Source: JBBQLG01 sp964251665 (GTDB lineage Bacteria > Bacteroidota > Bacteroidia > Cytophagales > Spirosomataceae). Taken from it: DNA of 64,000 nt. Every line of letters begins with the position of its first letter. Within the stretch, counting starts at the first letter, position 1. Position numbers and translations under genes: made by a program. This document shows, piece by piece, positions 26,231-35,756 of the stretch. Location of the stretch: contig CAXUKO010000022.1 of the NCBI GenBank assembly GCA_964251665.1, forward strand, positions 1 to 64,000. Direction: 5' to 3'. The notes under the pieces were generated by a model. It saw only the letters and a program-made list of their open reading frames with translations. It was not told the origin of the DNA and made no database searches.

Positions 26231-29200
26231 ACGTCCGGGTGACCAATTAATTGATTATGCCGCCGTTTGGCTAAGGCCATAATTTCGCTGGAAATCAGTT
26301 CCCGCGTATCAATCAACGGTGTAATTTTACTAAACAGCAGCACGTCGCTGATTTCGCTCCGCATTCGCTCGATTTCGTAGGCCCGGTTCCAAAAGTCGAT
26401 GAAGCCAATCGTTGATTCCAGTTTCTCGATCACCTCGGCATTAATTACTTTACACCGTTCGCGCGTTGATTTTTCCGGCGCGTTAGCCCCGAAGGCCAGA
26501 TCAACCATCAAATCGAAGAACGGTGCTTCTACCTCGGATACGCCTTCTTCGGTTTGTTTGCGGCCCGCCAGGGTTTCATCCCGGAGTGCCTTTAAGTCCT
26601 GCACCAACTTCTCCCAATCCAGCTGGTGCTGTTGCAGCAGGGCTTCCAACTTCTCGTAAAGCTTTTTGTAGAGGGAGGGGTCATCCTCAAAACTGACCTT
26701 AATGTGCTTCCGAATGGCGTGTTCCATTTCGGAGGCTACTGCCTTCGGATTCGTGTTCTTGCTGATTTGCTCCTCGAATTGGTCAGAGAACAACTCGATG
26801 GGTGGAATCCTGGGGTCGATACCCAAATTAATCAGGTGGGCGTTGATGAGTTGTTTGATCTTCTCACCCACGTCATCCAGGCTGATCGTGGTGTCTTTGT
26901 AGCGTTGCCGAATCGTGAACAGCAGGTGAGCAAATTGCTGAGCCGGGACTTTATAAGGGTTCGCAGCTGCGTGAGGCAAGACGATATCCATGCTTTCGGC
27001 AAACCGCTTGTAGTACACCTCAACGTCAGCCCGGAACTTCACATCTTCTGCCAGTTCAACGCAACGTTCCAACAGAGTAGCCCGAATGTGTGGGTCCGTT
27101 ACTGTCTGCTGTACGTAGGCGTCAATCTGACTAATGCCCTGCTCGTTGAATAACTGAATAAGCCGGTTATAGCGCTGCTCCAAAATGGGTATCTCCGATG
27201 TAATATTTCGGAAGGAGTCCAGAATGTCGTTTACCTCGTCGGCGCTATAAATTTTCAGGGCTTCCCGCAGGTTGTTGGTGTTGCCGATGTAATCGACCAC
27301 GTAGCCCCGCGTTTTTCCTTTGTACGTCCGGTTTACGCGCGCGATGGCCTGCAACAGATTGTGCTCTTTCATCTTCTTGTCCAGATACATGATCTGTTCA
27401 ATGGGGGCATCAAAGCCGGTTAGCAGCATGTCGCACACCACCAGCAGGGCAATGCCCGTCAGTGGTTTGGTGTAATCGAACCGTTCTTTGAAGTTGTCAA
27501 TCGCTTTATTGGCTAATGACGACTTGCGGGCTTCGGTGATGATAGCGTCTTCGTTGGTGCCCTGCGACGACACGACGGTTTCGACCCTCAGGAACGCGAT
27601 TCGCTTAATCAGTTCAGCGTCTGGTTTCGCTCTGCCCGTTTCGGTTTCCAGCCGGGATTTGATGGCCTGCTCGATGGCTCGTTTGTAACGTACTGCCGCC
27701 AGTACGCTGCTGGCCACAACCTGCGCTTTGAAACCATTAACCAGAATGTTGTCTATGTAATGATCGACTAAGTCGGTAGCGATAGCTTCAATTCGCTTTT
27801 CGGCTTCCAGAATGTCGCCGTAGGTACCGTACTTCTTTTTGATGCGTTCGATCTCTTCCGGGGAATGTTCACTGACTAAATCCTCGAATTTAGTCTCGAA
27901 CTGGCTCTTGTTGCGAATAGCATCGTCGGAGGTTTTTCCTTCGTAGAGAATCTGGAGCGTGGCACCATCGCGAACGGCATCGGTTAGCTTGTACTGATCG
28001 ATGTAAGAACCGAAGCGTTCGTAGGTTTTCTTTTTGTGTTTGTCAGTGATAAGGGGCGTACCAGTAAACGCGATCTTGGTCGAGTTGGGAAAGGCTTCAA
28101 AGATATTATTGCCCATGTCGCTGCCCTGCGACCGGTGGGCCTCATCGATCAGAATCAGAATCTTTTCGGAACGATTCACCTCCCCGAATTGGCCGTACAG
28201 CGGAATAACGGGTTCAGCAGCCATCCGCAGGGCCTGCCCAACCAGCGAATGATCGGTACGGACCCGTTCCTGAAATTTGTGGATCATCACCATCACTACG
28301 TTGGAACTGGGCGTGGCCAGCTTGGCCTTGAGCTGGGCCGTGGTTTCCACAAAGTCGATCTTCTCACCGGTCAGCGTGGCGGTTTCGCCCAACTGATCTT
28401 CAAGGTCGATGCGGTCGTTTACCAGTAACACTTTGTAATCCTGCAAGTCGGGTGTGGAGCGTAGCTTACGGACCAGCATCACCATCGTCAGGCTTTTGCC
28501 GCTGCCCTGCGTGTGCCAGACTACACCCGACCGTTCAAACGGTGTCTTCCCTTCCAGCAGCCGACGGATGGTTTTACCCACGGCCCGAAACTGCTGGTAC
28601 CGACCCACTATTTTGATTTCCCGCCCTTCTCCAGCGGGCATGAACAGCGTGAAGTGCTGCACGATGTCGAGTAGCGTTTCGGGCGGCAGCATACCCTGAA
28701 TTAGCATCTCCTGCGAACGGGCTTTACCCGATAATGGTGGCGTAAAGGTCTTGTACCGCTCGGGGTAAATGTCTTTCCACTCGAAATAATGGCTTTTGCT
28801 GGCTGAGATGGTGCCGTAGTACGCTTTCTCGCCGTAGGTGGCAATGGTAAACTGATTAAACCAGAACAGGCTTTCTTCCCCTTCTTTCAGGCCGTCGCGC
28901 TGGGTGGTTTCGCGCTGATTGCTGTAGCGGAGCAACTGCTTCACGGCCTCATCGAGCGGATTGGCCGTAAATTCGTTCTGGACTTTACACTCTACCACGA
29001 CCAGCGGCAGACCATTCACAAACAGCACAATGTCAGGAATGATAAACCCTTTGCCCATACCGGGCGTGTCGATGCGAAACTGGTTGATGGCGTGGAAGCT
29101 GTTTCGCGTCGGGTTGGTAAAATCAATCAGTTTTACGGGCACAGCCTGCTCGCCCGTCAATTCGTTCTGATCGATAATGATTTTGCGGGTACCCAGCAGC

Positions 29201-29490
29201 ATTTCCCAAACCAGTTTGTTGGCTTCGATCAGGGGCTTGCGGGTATGGGTAGTCACCTCGTCATAAACCGCTTCCAGTTGGGCATCGGTTAGCCAGAATT
29301 GCCCGCTCTCGGTGGTATTGATGGTGTAGACCGCCTGCTTGAAAATGGTCTTTAACGTGACCTCCTTAAAGCTGCTGCGTTCACTTTTGGCGGGATCGGT
29401 GGGAATACCCGCCGGTTGGTCGGTGACGGTCCAGCCGAGCGTTTGCAGTTGAGTCAGAAATGGTTTTTCGGTGTTGAGGTATTCGGACAT
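26227..29490 (-). CDS. hsdR: Type I restriction enzyme, R subunit
   Basis: The best start is the ATG at 29490 (MSEYLNTEKPFLTQLQ), giving 1087 residues; the frame is open a further 78 codons upstream, but that part is not protein-like. The N-terminal nuclease has a PD-(D/E)XK core (DIVLFVNGLPLVVVECKVQ). The translocase has GSGKS (Walker A, in HTQGSGKSL), LIDEAHRSQ (DEAH) and FTGTPL. The C-terminal lobe has LLTGFDAP and QAIARVNRTYKGK. It would cut unmodified DNA after ATP-driven translocation, together with HsdS and HsdM. The subunit genes are split by toxin and nuclease cargo, which is unusual but known. Confidence 0.95.
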   Translation of the reverse strand: MSEYLNTEKPFLTQLQTLGWTVTDQPAGIPTDPAKSERSSFKEVTLKTIFKQAVYTINTTESGQFWLTDAQLEAVYDEVTTHTRKPLIEANKLVWEMLLGTRKIIIDQNELTGEQAVPVKLIDFTNPTRNSFHAINQFRIDTPGMGKGFIIPDIVLFVNGLPLVVVECKVQNEFTANPLDEAVKQLLRYSNQRETTQRDGLKEGEESLFWFNQFTIATYGEKAYYGTISASKSHYFEWKDIYPERYKTFTPPLSGKARSQEMLIQGMLPPETLLDIVQHFTLFMPAGEGREIKIVGRYQQFRAVGKTIRRLLEGKTPFERSGVVWHTQGSGKSLTMVMLVRKLRSTPDLQDYKVLLVNDRIDLEDQLGETATLTGEKIDFVETTAQLKAKLATPSSNVVMVMIHKFQERVRTDHSLVGQALRMAAEPVIPLYGQFGEVNRSEKILILIDEAHRSQGSDMGNNIFEAFPNSTKIAFTGTPLITDKHKKKTYERFGSYIDQYKLTDAVRDGATLQILYEGKTSDDAIRNKSQFETKFEDLVSEHSPEEIERIKKKYGTYGDILEAEKRIEAIATDLVDHYIDNILVNGFKAQVVASSVLAAVRYKRAIEQAIKSRLETETGRAKPDAELIKRIAFLRVETVVSSQGTNEDAIITEARKSSLANKAIDNFKERFDYTKPLTGIALLVVCDMLLTGFDAPIEQIMYLDKKMKEHNLLQAIARVNRTYKGKTRGYVVDYIGNTNNLREALKIYSADEVNDILDSFRNITSEIPILEQRYNRLIQLFNEQGISQIDAYVQQTVTDPHIRATLLERCVELAEDVKFRADVEVYYKRFAESMDIVLPHAAANPYKVPAQQFAHLLFTIRQRYKDTTISLDDVGEKIKQLINAHLINLGIDPRIPPIELFSDQFEEQISKNTNPKAVASEMEHAIRKHIKVSFEDDPSLYKKLYEKLEALLQQHQLDWEKLVQDLKALRDETLAGRKQTEEGVSEVEAPFFDLMVDLAFGANAPEKSTRERCKVINAEVIEKLESTIGFIDFWNRAYEIERMRSEISDVLLFSKITPLIDTRELISSEIMALAKRRHNQLIGHPDV

Positions 29491-29609
29491 GTGGAACGGG
29501 TATAACCTAACGGCAAGGTAATGATTACACGCTATTCTTTTTGCCAACCCACAGAACTGATTCTGCGGGTGATACGTATCTTTATCAGAAAATATAAAAA
29601 TGCACGTAT

Positions 29610-29864
29610 ATGGGCAAAGTAAAGTTAACCCTAACGGTTGACGAGCGGGTGGTGGCAAACGCCAAACTGATGGCCAAAAAGCAGCGAAAATCACTATCCG
29701 AAATTGTTGAACAACTGCTGTCACCCGCCGACATCAGCCTCGCCGAAATGGCCCCGGCAATTCCCAGCGCCCTAACGCTACGGGGCATTGCCAAAGGAAC
29801 GCTAAGCCGCAAAACGGACAAACAGATTCGGGAAATGATGTACAAAGACCGCTACGGCTTATGA
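29610..29864 (+). CDS. DUF6364-family antitoxin (VapB-like)
   Basis: The 84-residue protein begins KVKLTLTVDERVVANAKLMAKKQRKSLSEIVEQLL, the ribbon-helix-helix-like pattern of DUF6364 antitoxins. The C-terminal tail is basic and would contact the toxin. Its last codons overlap the start of the PIN-domain gene (ATGA at 29861), the classic arrangement for antitoxin-toxin coupling. The pair is transcribed away from hsdR, from the 120-bp gap at 29491-29609. Confidence 0.8.
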   Translation: MGKVKLTLTVDERVVANAKLMAKKQRKSLSEIVEQLLSPADISLAEMAPAIPSALTLRGIAKGTLSRKTDKQIREMMYKDRYGL

Positions 29865-30292
29865 CCATCTTTCTGGATACCAATGTAGTACTCGACTGGT
29901 TGCTGGACCGGGTCGATACGTACGCCGACGAAGCCACCAGTCTGTTTCTGGCGGCTGAAGAAAAGCGGGTGACCATTTATATCTCTGCCGGTTCGGTTTA
30001 TACGGTAGCCTACGTACTGCACCGGGCCGGGAAGAGAGGCCAGAAACTGCGTGATGCGCTGCTGAGTTTCCTGAATCTGGTTGAGGTAGCGGGTGCTGAT
30101 AAAAACACTTTCGTAGCAGCCAGCCAACTGATGACGATTACGGATCTGGAAGACGGATTCCAGTACCAAACTGCCCTGGGCAACCGTGCTATTCAGTATT
30201 TCGTCACCGGCAATATCAAGGACTTTCGACTGGCCGACCAAACCCGATTACCGGTGGTAACACCCGCCGAAATGGTGGTGCTATTGTCTTAG
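29861..30292 (+). CDS. PIN-domain toxin (VapC-like)
   Basis: The 143-residue protein is a PIN-fold nuclease with FLDTNVVLDWLLDR (first catalytic Asp near residue 6), the middle acidic pair (ITDLEDGFQYQTAL) and the C-terminal YFVTGNIKDF. All acidic positions expected for Mg2+-dependent RNA cleavage appear present. It overlaps the DUF6364 antitoxin by 4 bp. Targets of VapC toxins are usually tRNA or rRNA; the specific one cannot be told here. Confidence 0.85.
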   Translation: MTIFLDTNVVLDWLLDRVDTYADEATSLFLAAEEKRVTIYISAGSVYTVAYVLHRAGKRGQKLRDALLSFLNLVEVAGADKNTFVAASQLMTITDLEDGFQYQTALGNRAIQYFVTGNIKDFRLADQTRLPVVTPAEMVVLLS

Positions 30293-30320
30293 TAAACCGC
30301 TTGGGTATCACCTGCCCGGC

Positions 30321-31325
30321 TCATAGATTCAACTGATTCCGCCTTGTGTTGTAATCCAATTGATACGCCCGCTTCCCGGCTTCGTTCAGGAAGGAATGAC
30401 TAATCAGCACATCCACGTTGGCCTGTCTTTCCCGAAAGGGCAGCAGCAGCTTCTCCACCCGCTTTTTGGGTATACCGATCCGGTTACCAAATTCGATAAA
30501 ATCAACCGCGCCGGGGTGCGCTGTTCGTTTGGCTACTTCTGACCGGAATCCGTCGGCGAACAGGCCCTTGTCCAGGGCAAAATCGGTGTCGTCTACGTGC
30601 AGCCGGGTGTTGAGCAGGTCATAGGCCGGGCTTAACAGGTAGTCACCGTTTACGGATTCCATCAGCGAGAAATTCTTCAGGTGGGCGTCGCCGTTGGCGA
30701 ACAGGAAGTTGAACACGACGAGGGCAAAGTACCGCTCGATCTCCACCCGCCAGGCCGGTACGTAGTACTGAATTAACAGGCCCAATTCTTCGTAGCTGTA
30801 GGCGTACTTAAAGTTAGGTCCGGCATTTTGATTAGTCTTACCGGCCAGCGACGCAAAGTCTTCTACTCCCCATTTGGTACCGTCGGGTTTTATGTCAAAA
30901 CGCCTGGTCAGGTAAGCGGGCGAACCATCGCTGAAAAAAACCAGGGCGTTGGCTGCGGTAAGAATACCATACACCTGCCGGGCTATCTGCATGGTCAGGT
31001 GTTCGTTGGCGGGTACCTGATCGACCTTTTTTACATCGCGCGGGATGGGTTTCAGGATGTACGTACCCTGTTCGCCGACATGGGTGAGTCGTAAATGATT
31101 CTTGTCCAGCACCAGACTTTCTTTCTCCTGCACACCCGAAATGGATATACGTTTGCGGTTCTCCATAAACAGTTCAGCCACGGTCTCGCTTTGCTGCGGT
31201 AACGTGTAGGGCAGGATGTGGCTAACTTTTTTCCCGTTGAACATCGTACGCAGACAGCCGGGACTGTACGTTGTGAACCCCTCGGCCAGGGTGCCCGGAC
31301 AAGTATGTATAGCGGGCAGGCTCAT
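30321..31325 (-). CDS. hipT: HipT-like serine/threonine kinase toxin
   Basis: The 334-residue protein is a HipA-type kinase without the N-terminal subdomain, which is a separate upstream ORF. The Gly-rich loop reads RISISGVQEK with Ser61 and Ser63, the Ser-Ile-Ser arrangement that is autophosphorylated in E. coli HipT. The catalytic NGDAHLKNFS and the Mg-binding PAYDLLNTR are intact. In the studied HipBST system, HipT phosphorylates tryptophanyl-tRNA synthetase and HipS is the antitoxin. This gene overlaps the hipS-like ORF by 4 bp. Confidence 0.85.
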   Translation of the reverse strand: MSLPAIHTCPGTLAEGFTTYSPGCLRTMFNGKKVSHILPYTLPQQSETVAELFMENRKRISISGVQEKESLVLDKNHLRLTHVGEQGTYILKPIPRDVKKVDQVPANEHLTMQIARQVYGILTAANALVFFSDGSPAYLTRRFDIKPDGTKWGVEDFASLAGKTNQNAGPNFKYAYSYEELGLLIQYYVPAWRVEIERYFALVVFNFLFANGDAHLKNFSLMESVNGDYLLSPAYDLLNTRLHVDDTDFALDKGLFADGFRSEVAKRTAHPGAVDFIEFGNRIGIPKKRVEKLLLPFRERQANVDVLISHSFLNEAGKRAYQLDYNTRRNQLNL

Positions 31326-31651
31326 GGTGCAGGGAGAGGGCGTACGGTGACGGCTCCAATGGTGTCGTATTGGGCCGTGGCCAGCAGTAAGCCGAAGCTG
31401 TCGGCCTCGTCGATGTGCAACTGAGTGCTTTGTAAACGCCGGTTTACGCCCTCACTCAGCAGATTGGCAAAAAATGGAAACAGGTAATCGCTCTGGTAGG
31501 CTAACTGACTTTTGGGCAACGTCAGGCTGATGGCTGGTTTGCTGGAATCGGCAAACCAGTGTTCATCGTAGCGGAAGACGTACTGCTGACGGCTCTCTTC
31601 GGTGAGGTAGCCTGCCAGTTGGGTATTGTGGTAAACGGCGATTTGACGCAT
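31322..31651 (-). CDS. hipS: HipS-like N-terminal HipA domain protein
   Basis: The 109-residue protein carries the N1 subdomain pattern of HipA: RQIAVYHNTQLAGYLTEE, ALSLTLP-type segments (AISLTLPKSQLAY) and FPFFANLLSEGVNRR. It stands as a separate ORF between the HTH gene and the kinase, as in HipBST systems, where HipS inhibits HipT. The 4-bp overlap with hipT and the 4-bp gap from hipB make a tightly coupled operon. Confidence 0.8.
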   Translation of the reverse strand: MRQIAVYHNTQLAGYLTEESRQQYVFRYDEHWFADSSKPAISLTLPKSQLAYQSDYLFPFFANLLSEGVNRRLQSTQLHIDEADSFGLLLATAQYDTIGAVTVRPLPAP

Positions 31652-31655
31652 AAGC

Positions 31656-31868
31656 TTAGCGGTTTGGTTGCTTTACCGTCAGCCGCAGTTCCAGGCCCAG
31701 CACATCGGCCAGCTTCATAAGGGTAGATACCGTTGGGTTGCTCTTGCCGGACTCAATCGCTTTTACAGTACGTAGCCCTACCCCCGCCAACTCGGCGAGG
31801 TGTTCCTGCGTGATTCGCAACACATCTCTACGATCTGCCAGGTTCTTTGTTAAATCTGTTTGGTGCAT
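31656..31868 (-). CDS. hipB: HipB-like XRE-family antitoxin/regulator
   Basis: The 70-residue protein is a lone Xre/Cro helix-turn-helix domain: LRITQEHLAELAGVGLRTVKAIESGKSNPTVSTLMKLADVLGLEL. It is the first gene of the hipB-hipS-hipT operon. HipB binds operators at its own promoter, and a 20-bp inverted repeat flanks the start region (31863-31939). The N-terminus is short, so the protein is essentially only the DNA-binding domain. Confidence 0.85.
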   Translation of the reverse strand: MHQTDLTKNLADRRDVLRITQEHLAELAGVGLRTVKAIESGKSNPTVSTLMKLADVLGLELRLTVKQPNR

Positions 31869-31939
31869 TATATAGCCCTTTTGTGCTGATAAAGAGCAAA
31901 TATAAAGACTCCACTCTTAAAAAGGGCTATATAATGCAC
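31863..31939. promoter_or_regulatory. Long inverted-repeat operator of hipBST
   Basis: The arms 31863-31882 and 31920-31939 are perfect 20-bp inverted repeats (core GGGCTATATAATGCAC) separated by 37 bp. The left arm overlaps the hipB start codon; the right arm lies just before the stop of the upstream ART-like gene at 31947. This placement fits two HipB dimer sites for autorepression. It is not preceded or followed by a U-tract, so an operator is favoured over a terminator. Confidence 0.7.
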
Positions 31940-31946
31940 TTTTTGG

Positions 31947-32783
31947 TCATTTTATTTGGATCGTGCGAATCGTTCGTGCGTCTTGCAGGCGGTCACTCCA
32001 GGCAAAAATCATGTCAAGTTGTTGACCATCGCTTACGAATGGGTTGTAAGCTGTATTACCGTCTGTAAGGAGTTTAGCAACTATCTTACCCGGTTTAATT
32101 GTGCCTGTATGGGCAATACCCATACCGCCCGCAGTAAAAAGACTGCTAAGATCACGCTCATCAAATTTTATGGCGTAAACGACACCGTACTGATACTGCT
32201 CGAACCATGCATCGACAAATTGCTTTATGGGTTGCAATGCAATCAATTCATCGTTGAGCCAGTCCAGCTCATGGACCGATAGCGGAGTATCGGCGTATAT
32301 AACTTCGCCGTATCCATTGACCGTCTCGTTGATCGGCTTCGTCAGGGCATCGTATCGTACCTGTTCGTCGTTCAGGTACGCCCATAAATCGTTGAGGGCT
32401 TTGCGCAGGCTCCGGCAACCCTCACCACCAGCAAAGTCTCTTGTGGCGTATAGCAGCGAACGCCGACAGGACTCGCCCAGAAAGATGGGTTTTCCTGCCT
32501 GGTAACTATGGTCGTGTTGTGCTGTAAACGGGTCAAGCACACAATACCCGCCAGCATCATCACCATACCAGTTTAATCGCTTAAAGCAGGCCACCACCCG
32601 TTGCACAACCTCTTTCGTGATGGGGCTGGCTTGGTTCGACCGGAGTCCGTTGGTTTCTATGTCGCTTTCGTAACTGTTCGATGTACCATGGTAAAGAACC
32701 CATTCGTCGGCTAAAATTTCGGGAGGTAGCAGGGGAATTGCATCATTATGCCAGGCTTCGGTTGGCATCGTGTGTATCAGCAT
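31947..32783 (-). CDS. ADP-ribosyltransferase-like domain protein
   Basis: The 278-residue protein has WVLYHGTSNSYESDIETNGL near residues 27-46, the H-G-T signature used by ART/PARP-like folds (compare KptA and DarT-type enzymes). It also has LLYATRDFAGG and a C-terminal GVVYAIKFDERDL, which could supply the remaining motif positions. No signal peptide or membrane segment is present. The gene sits between the HipBST operon and the GmrSD-like nuclease, in a defence context, so a toxin-type transferase is possible. The assignment rests on one strong motif and fold plausibility only. Confidence 0.45.
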   Translation of the reverse strand: MLIHTMPTEAWHNDAIPLLPPEILADEWVLYHGTSNSYESDIETNGLRSNQASPITKEVVQRVVACFKRLNWYGDDAGGYCVLDPFTAQHDHSYQAGKPIFLGESCRRSLLYATRDFAGGEGCRSLRKALNDLWAYLNDEQVRYDALTKPINETVNGYGEVIYADTPLSVHELDWLNDELIALQPIKQFVDAWFEQYQYGVVYAIKFDERDLSSLFTAGGMGIAHTGTIKPGKIVAKLLTDGNTAYNPFVSDGQQLDMIFAWSDRLQDARTIRTIQIK

Positions 32784-32813
32784 AAAACGTACTCGGTGTG
32801 GTAGATTTTGTAA

Positions 32814-34523
32814 TTATTGCAACCTGCTGAGCAATAGCGTTGTCAGTTCTTCTTTTCGTCGTTCGATGAACTGCCTGAAGTTCTTGAAATTTAGATCAAT
32901 GTCGGACGGGATGTGCGAAGCCGTCAGAAAATCCTTATTCTGTCTGGCCGACCAGTCAATAAGGTCATTATCGCTTTTCGAGATGTTGACCGAACTGTTC
33001 AGCAAATGCAGGTTTGCCATAGAGTCAGCGTTCTGATTGTAAAATTGCTTATCCTCTTCCGTTAAATCCAACTCGGTATATACGGCTTCCTTGAATTTAC
33101 TTCGTGGAAAGATGTGATCCTGATGGCACTCCTCCCAGTAGCGGGTTTCGGTTATCATCATCAATAAGAGATGAGACAGCTTGGTCCGATACCGCTCGCG
33201 ATTTAGCCACTTTTCGACGTCGTCGCGGTCTATCTTCCGGCCGAGATTAATCTCTTCAAAACTTTTACCCTCGTTGATGGCCGTACGAATAGTTTTCAAC
33301 GTTGCATCGGACGAACTACCGAAGGCACCGGTTAACTGTGCCTTGGTAAACCACTTTATAATTTCGGTCTTGATCGCTACGTGGTCATTCGCCTGCGAAG
33401 CGATGAACGTGTCGGAGTAGTTGTTGCGCTGTAAATAGTAGGCAATCGGAATCAGGGCGTACTGCGAAACGATATTGTGGGGCATAAAGCCATACTGGGC
33501 AATCAGCCTGACGGTCAGATTCAGGTACTTTTTAACCTGATTCCAGTTGCCCGAAATAATGGCCAGGTTTTCGGAATTGAAGTTCTTGATCTTGTACTGT
33601 ACCTCCAGATCCGACATGACCAGACAGGCTTTCAGCACATCATCTTTGCCAAATCCGTAGTCCGGTTTGTGCAGTTCTTCTTTGTTAAGCTGATCGACAA
33701 AATCAAAAATCTCCTGCCGCGCTCCCTTTGGTTGGAAAAGTGCCCGGTTCGACTCCATGTAGGAAAGCAGTAAATCGGCCTTTTCCAGTTTTACACCACC
33801 GTCATTGGTGCGGACGAAGATATTCAGCACCTTCTCGTCGTCGTTGGTCAGCACAATTTTTTCCTGAAGCACATCGTCCGAACAAATCACTTTGTGAAGT
33901 TGCCCCAATGTTGATTTTGCCCGTTTGATGAGGTCTTTATTGGACGCACTATCCCGAATAAAATCGTCATAGGCTTCTTTGAAATCTTCGGTGCCCTCGT
34001 CGCGGTAGTCCAGCACTTTACCGACTTCAAACCATAATTCGCCCGCTTCGCCCGCCGGATTGTCTTTAAACTCAAACTGGTACTTGGCACCATAGGTATT
34101 ATCCGGATCGTTTTCCAGATCGGCGAACAGGTTGAGGTACAGCCGGAACTCCCGCTTGCGTTTGTACCGGGTGAAGGCGTATTTGCCCCGAAGCCCGATG
34201 TTCATGGCCGTAATGCGTTGCTGACCATCCAGCAGCAGGAATAGTTTGTTGTAGCCGTTGGTGCTGGCGAGTTCGTTGTGCGGATTGTCCTTATCGTAGT
34301 CCTGAACGAACTTATACAACTCCCACTTGATAAACTCGGCACTGGGGTCTTTGTCAATGCCCCAGGTCAGGATGGTACCGATTGGGTACTCCTGCATGAT
34401 GGAATCAAACAGTTTCTCGATCTTTTTCTCCTGAGCATTTTTGAGCCAGACAAACTCGCGTTGAATGGATGGTAACAGGTAATCGCGATTAACTCGATTT
34501 AGAATAACGTCTGCAATTTTCAT
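32814..34523 (-). CDS. GmrSD-like DUF262/DUF1524-type nuclease
   Basis: The 569-residue protein starts with the DUF262 domain, having LPSIQREFVW (about 17-26) and LLDGQQRITAM (about 97-107), as in GmrS-type NTPase-like modules. The C-terminal part has an HNH-like site, CHQDHIFPRSKF with NLHLLNSSVNISKSD. GmrSD enzymes restrict glucosylated hydroxymethylcytosine DNA, as in T4-like phages; single-chain DUF262 proteins have similar but untested specificities. It lies 30 bp downstream of hsdS on the same strand, inside the type I locus. The defence role is inferred. Confidence 0.85.
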   Translation of the reverse strand: MKIADVILNRVNRDYLLPSIQREFVWLKNAQEKKIEKLFDSIMQEYPIGTILTWGIDKDPSAEFIKWELYKFVQDYDKDNPHNELASTNGYNKLFLLLDGQQRITAMNIGLRGKYAFTRYKRKREFRLYLNLFADLENDPDNTYGAKYQFEFKDNPAGEAGELWFEVGKVLDYRDEGTEDFKEAYDDFIRDSASNKDLIKRAKSTLGQLHKVICSDDVLQEKIVLTNDDEKVLNIFVRTNDGGVKLEKADLLLSYMESNRALFQPKGARQEIFDFVDQLNKEELHKPDYGFGKDDVLKACLVMSDLEVQYKIKNFNSENLAIISGNWNQVKKYLNLTVRLIAQYGFMPHNIVSQYALIPIAYYLQRNNYSDTFIASQANDHVAIKTEIIKWFTKAQLTGAFGSSSDATLKTIRTAINEGKSFEEINLGRKIDRDDVEKWLNRERYRTKLSHLLLMMITETRYWEECHQDHIFPRSKFKEAVYTELDLTEEDKQFYNQNADSMANLHLLNSSVNISKSDNDLIDWSARQNKDFLTASHIPSDIDLNFKNFRQFIERRKEELTTLLLSRLQ

Positions 34524-34553
34524 TCGTCTTGGATAGGAATTAAATGGTGTATG

Positions 34554-35756
34554 TTACGCCGTTACCTCAACCTTGCCGTTCAGCAAATCCTGCATTAACC
34601 CCTGTTTGAGCAGTTTAAGTTTGGATAAGGACTTTGTCTCAATATTAATCCTGTCGACGTGATTTGATATTGATTTGGCAATCAGACGTTGCTCTTCATA
34701 TTCTAAGGGGAAAACAGTCTTCAGCGGGTGTACATTATTTCGATTCAGAGTAGGATTTGCAGTTGCTTCATCGTGTTTACTCAAATTCATATCTTGTAAG
34801 AAATAATAAATGAACTTGGCATTATTACCCTTAAAATCTTTAACCCATAATGTAGTGTCATGTGGCCAGTAGGGCATATCTATGTAATATACTTTCCCTA
34901 AAGTCCCTTTACGTCCAGTAATTACCCCAGGGCCATTAGCAATTGATTTATTATGATACCCTTGTAAACCTGAGGATGAAAATACAGGTACATTTCCTTT
35001 TACAAAATCTTTACTTGTAATGTCAACCCCTCTTTGTAAAGTGAGAATACCACCAATTGTAGTGAAAGTCCATTCCTTCGGGATCATGCCCAGCGGGGAA
35101 TCCTGATACAAATCGGGGGCGTCTTCGTAGCGGGGGCGTAGCTGACCGGTTTGGATATCGATACCGCGCGTAAATAAATCCTGCAACATCCCCTGCTTCA
35201 CGGCCTGATATTTGGCAATGATGGCCTCCGTCTTTTCAATCTGCCCGTCAATCGTTGAGAGGATGCGAGCTATTTTTCGCTGGATATTCAGCTCAACAGG
35301 AACTCGTAAGATTAACTTTCGTAAGATTTCAATACCAAGTGATGATCTTGTTGAACCCGTCAGTAGCTTTTCAATTTGCGTTACAAGAGACTGACTTTTG
35401 AGACTATACAATAGAAAATCCCTATCAATATCATTTGGCTCAATTAGGGCGAGTGTAGGTGATACAGTAAATGGGAAATGGTAATTTTTAAAATTAATTA
35501 CTTTCCCAATTGATGCGACTCTCCCAAATCCAATGGTATTACCGGTAATTATGTATCTTTTTCTGTGGTCATCATATATAGTCGCACTCACAATCCTAAC
35601 CCCATTTCTTTTCACAGTTCCATTTTCACTTAAGTCTCCAATGCCAGCAAAAGGAATGCCTTCTATTACCTCATCAGGAGCACGATGACTAGGGTGAGGG
35701 TCTATTATATCAGCTACCTTATACAGAGCAAGCTCCTCCCATTCATATCTATTCAT
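34554..35756 (-). CDS. hsdS: Type I restriction enzyme, specificity subunit
   Basis: The 400-residue protein has the two-repeat layout of HsdS. Target-recognition domain 1 is about residues 1-160. The first conserved helix is KIARILSTIDGQIEKTEAIIAKYQAVKQGML (about 161-191), domain 2 begins near EWTFTTIGGILTLQRG, and a second helix ends the chain (LLKQGLMQDLLNGKVEV). The recognition domains are AT-rich compared with the spacer helices, typical of exchangeable specificity units. It overlaps the hsdM stop by 8 bp. Confidence 0.93.
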   Translation of the reverse strand: MNRYEWEELALYKVADIIDPHPSHRAPDEVIEGIPFAGIGDLSENGTVKRNGVRIVSATIYDDHRKRYIITGNTIGFGRVASIGKVINFKNYHFPFTVSPTLALIEPNDIDRDFLLYSLKSQSLVTQIEKLLTGSTRSSLGIEILRKLILRVPVELNIQRKIARILSTIDGQIEKTEAIIAKYQAVKQGMLQDLFTRGIDIQTGQLRPRYEDAPDLYQDSPLGMIPKEWTFTTIGGILTLQRGVDITSKDFVKGNVPVFSSSGLQGYHNKSIANGPGVITGRKGTLGKVYYIDMPYWPHDTTLWVKDFKGNNAKFIYYFLQDMNLSKHDEATANPTLNRNNVHPLKTVFPLEYEEQRLIAKSISNHVDRINIETKSLSKLKLLKQGLMQDLLNGKVEVTA

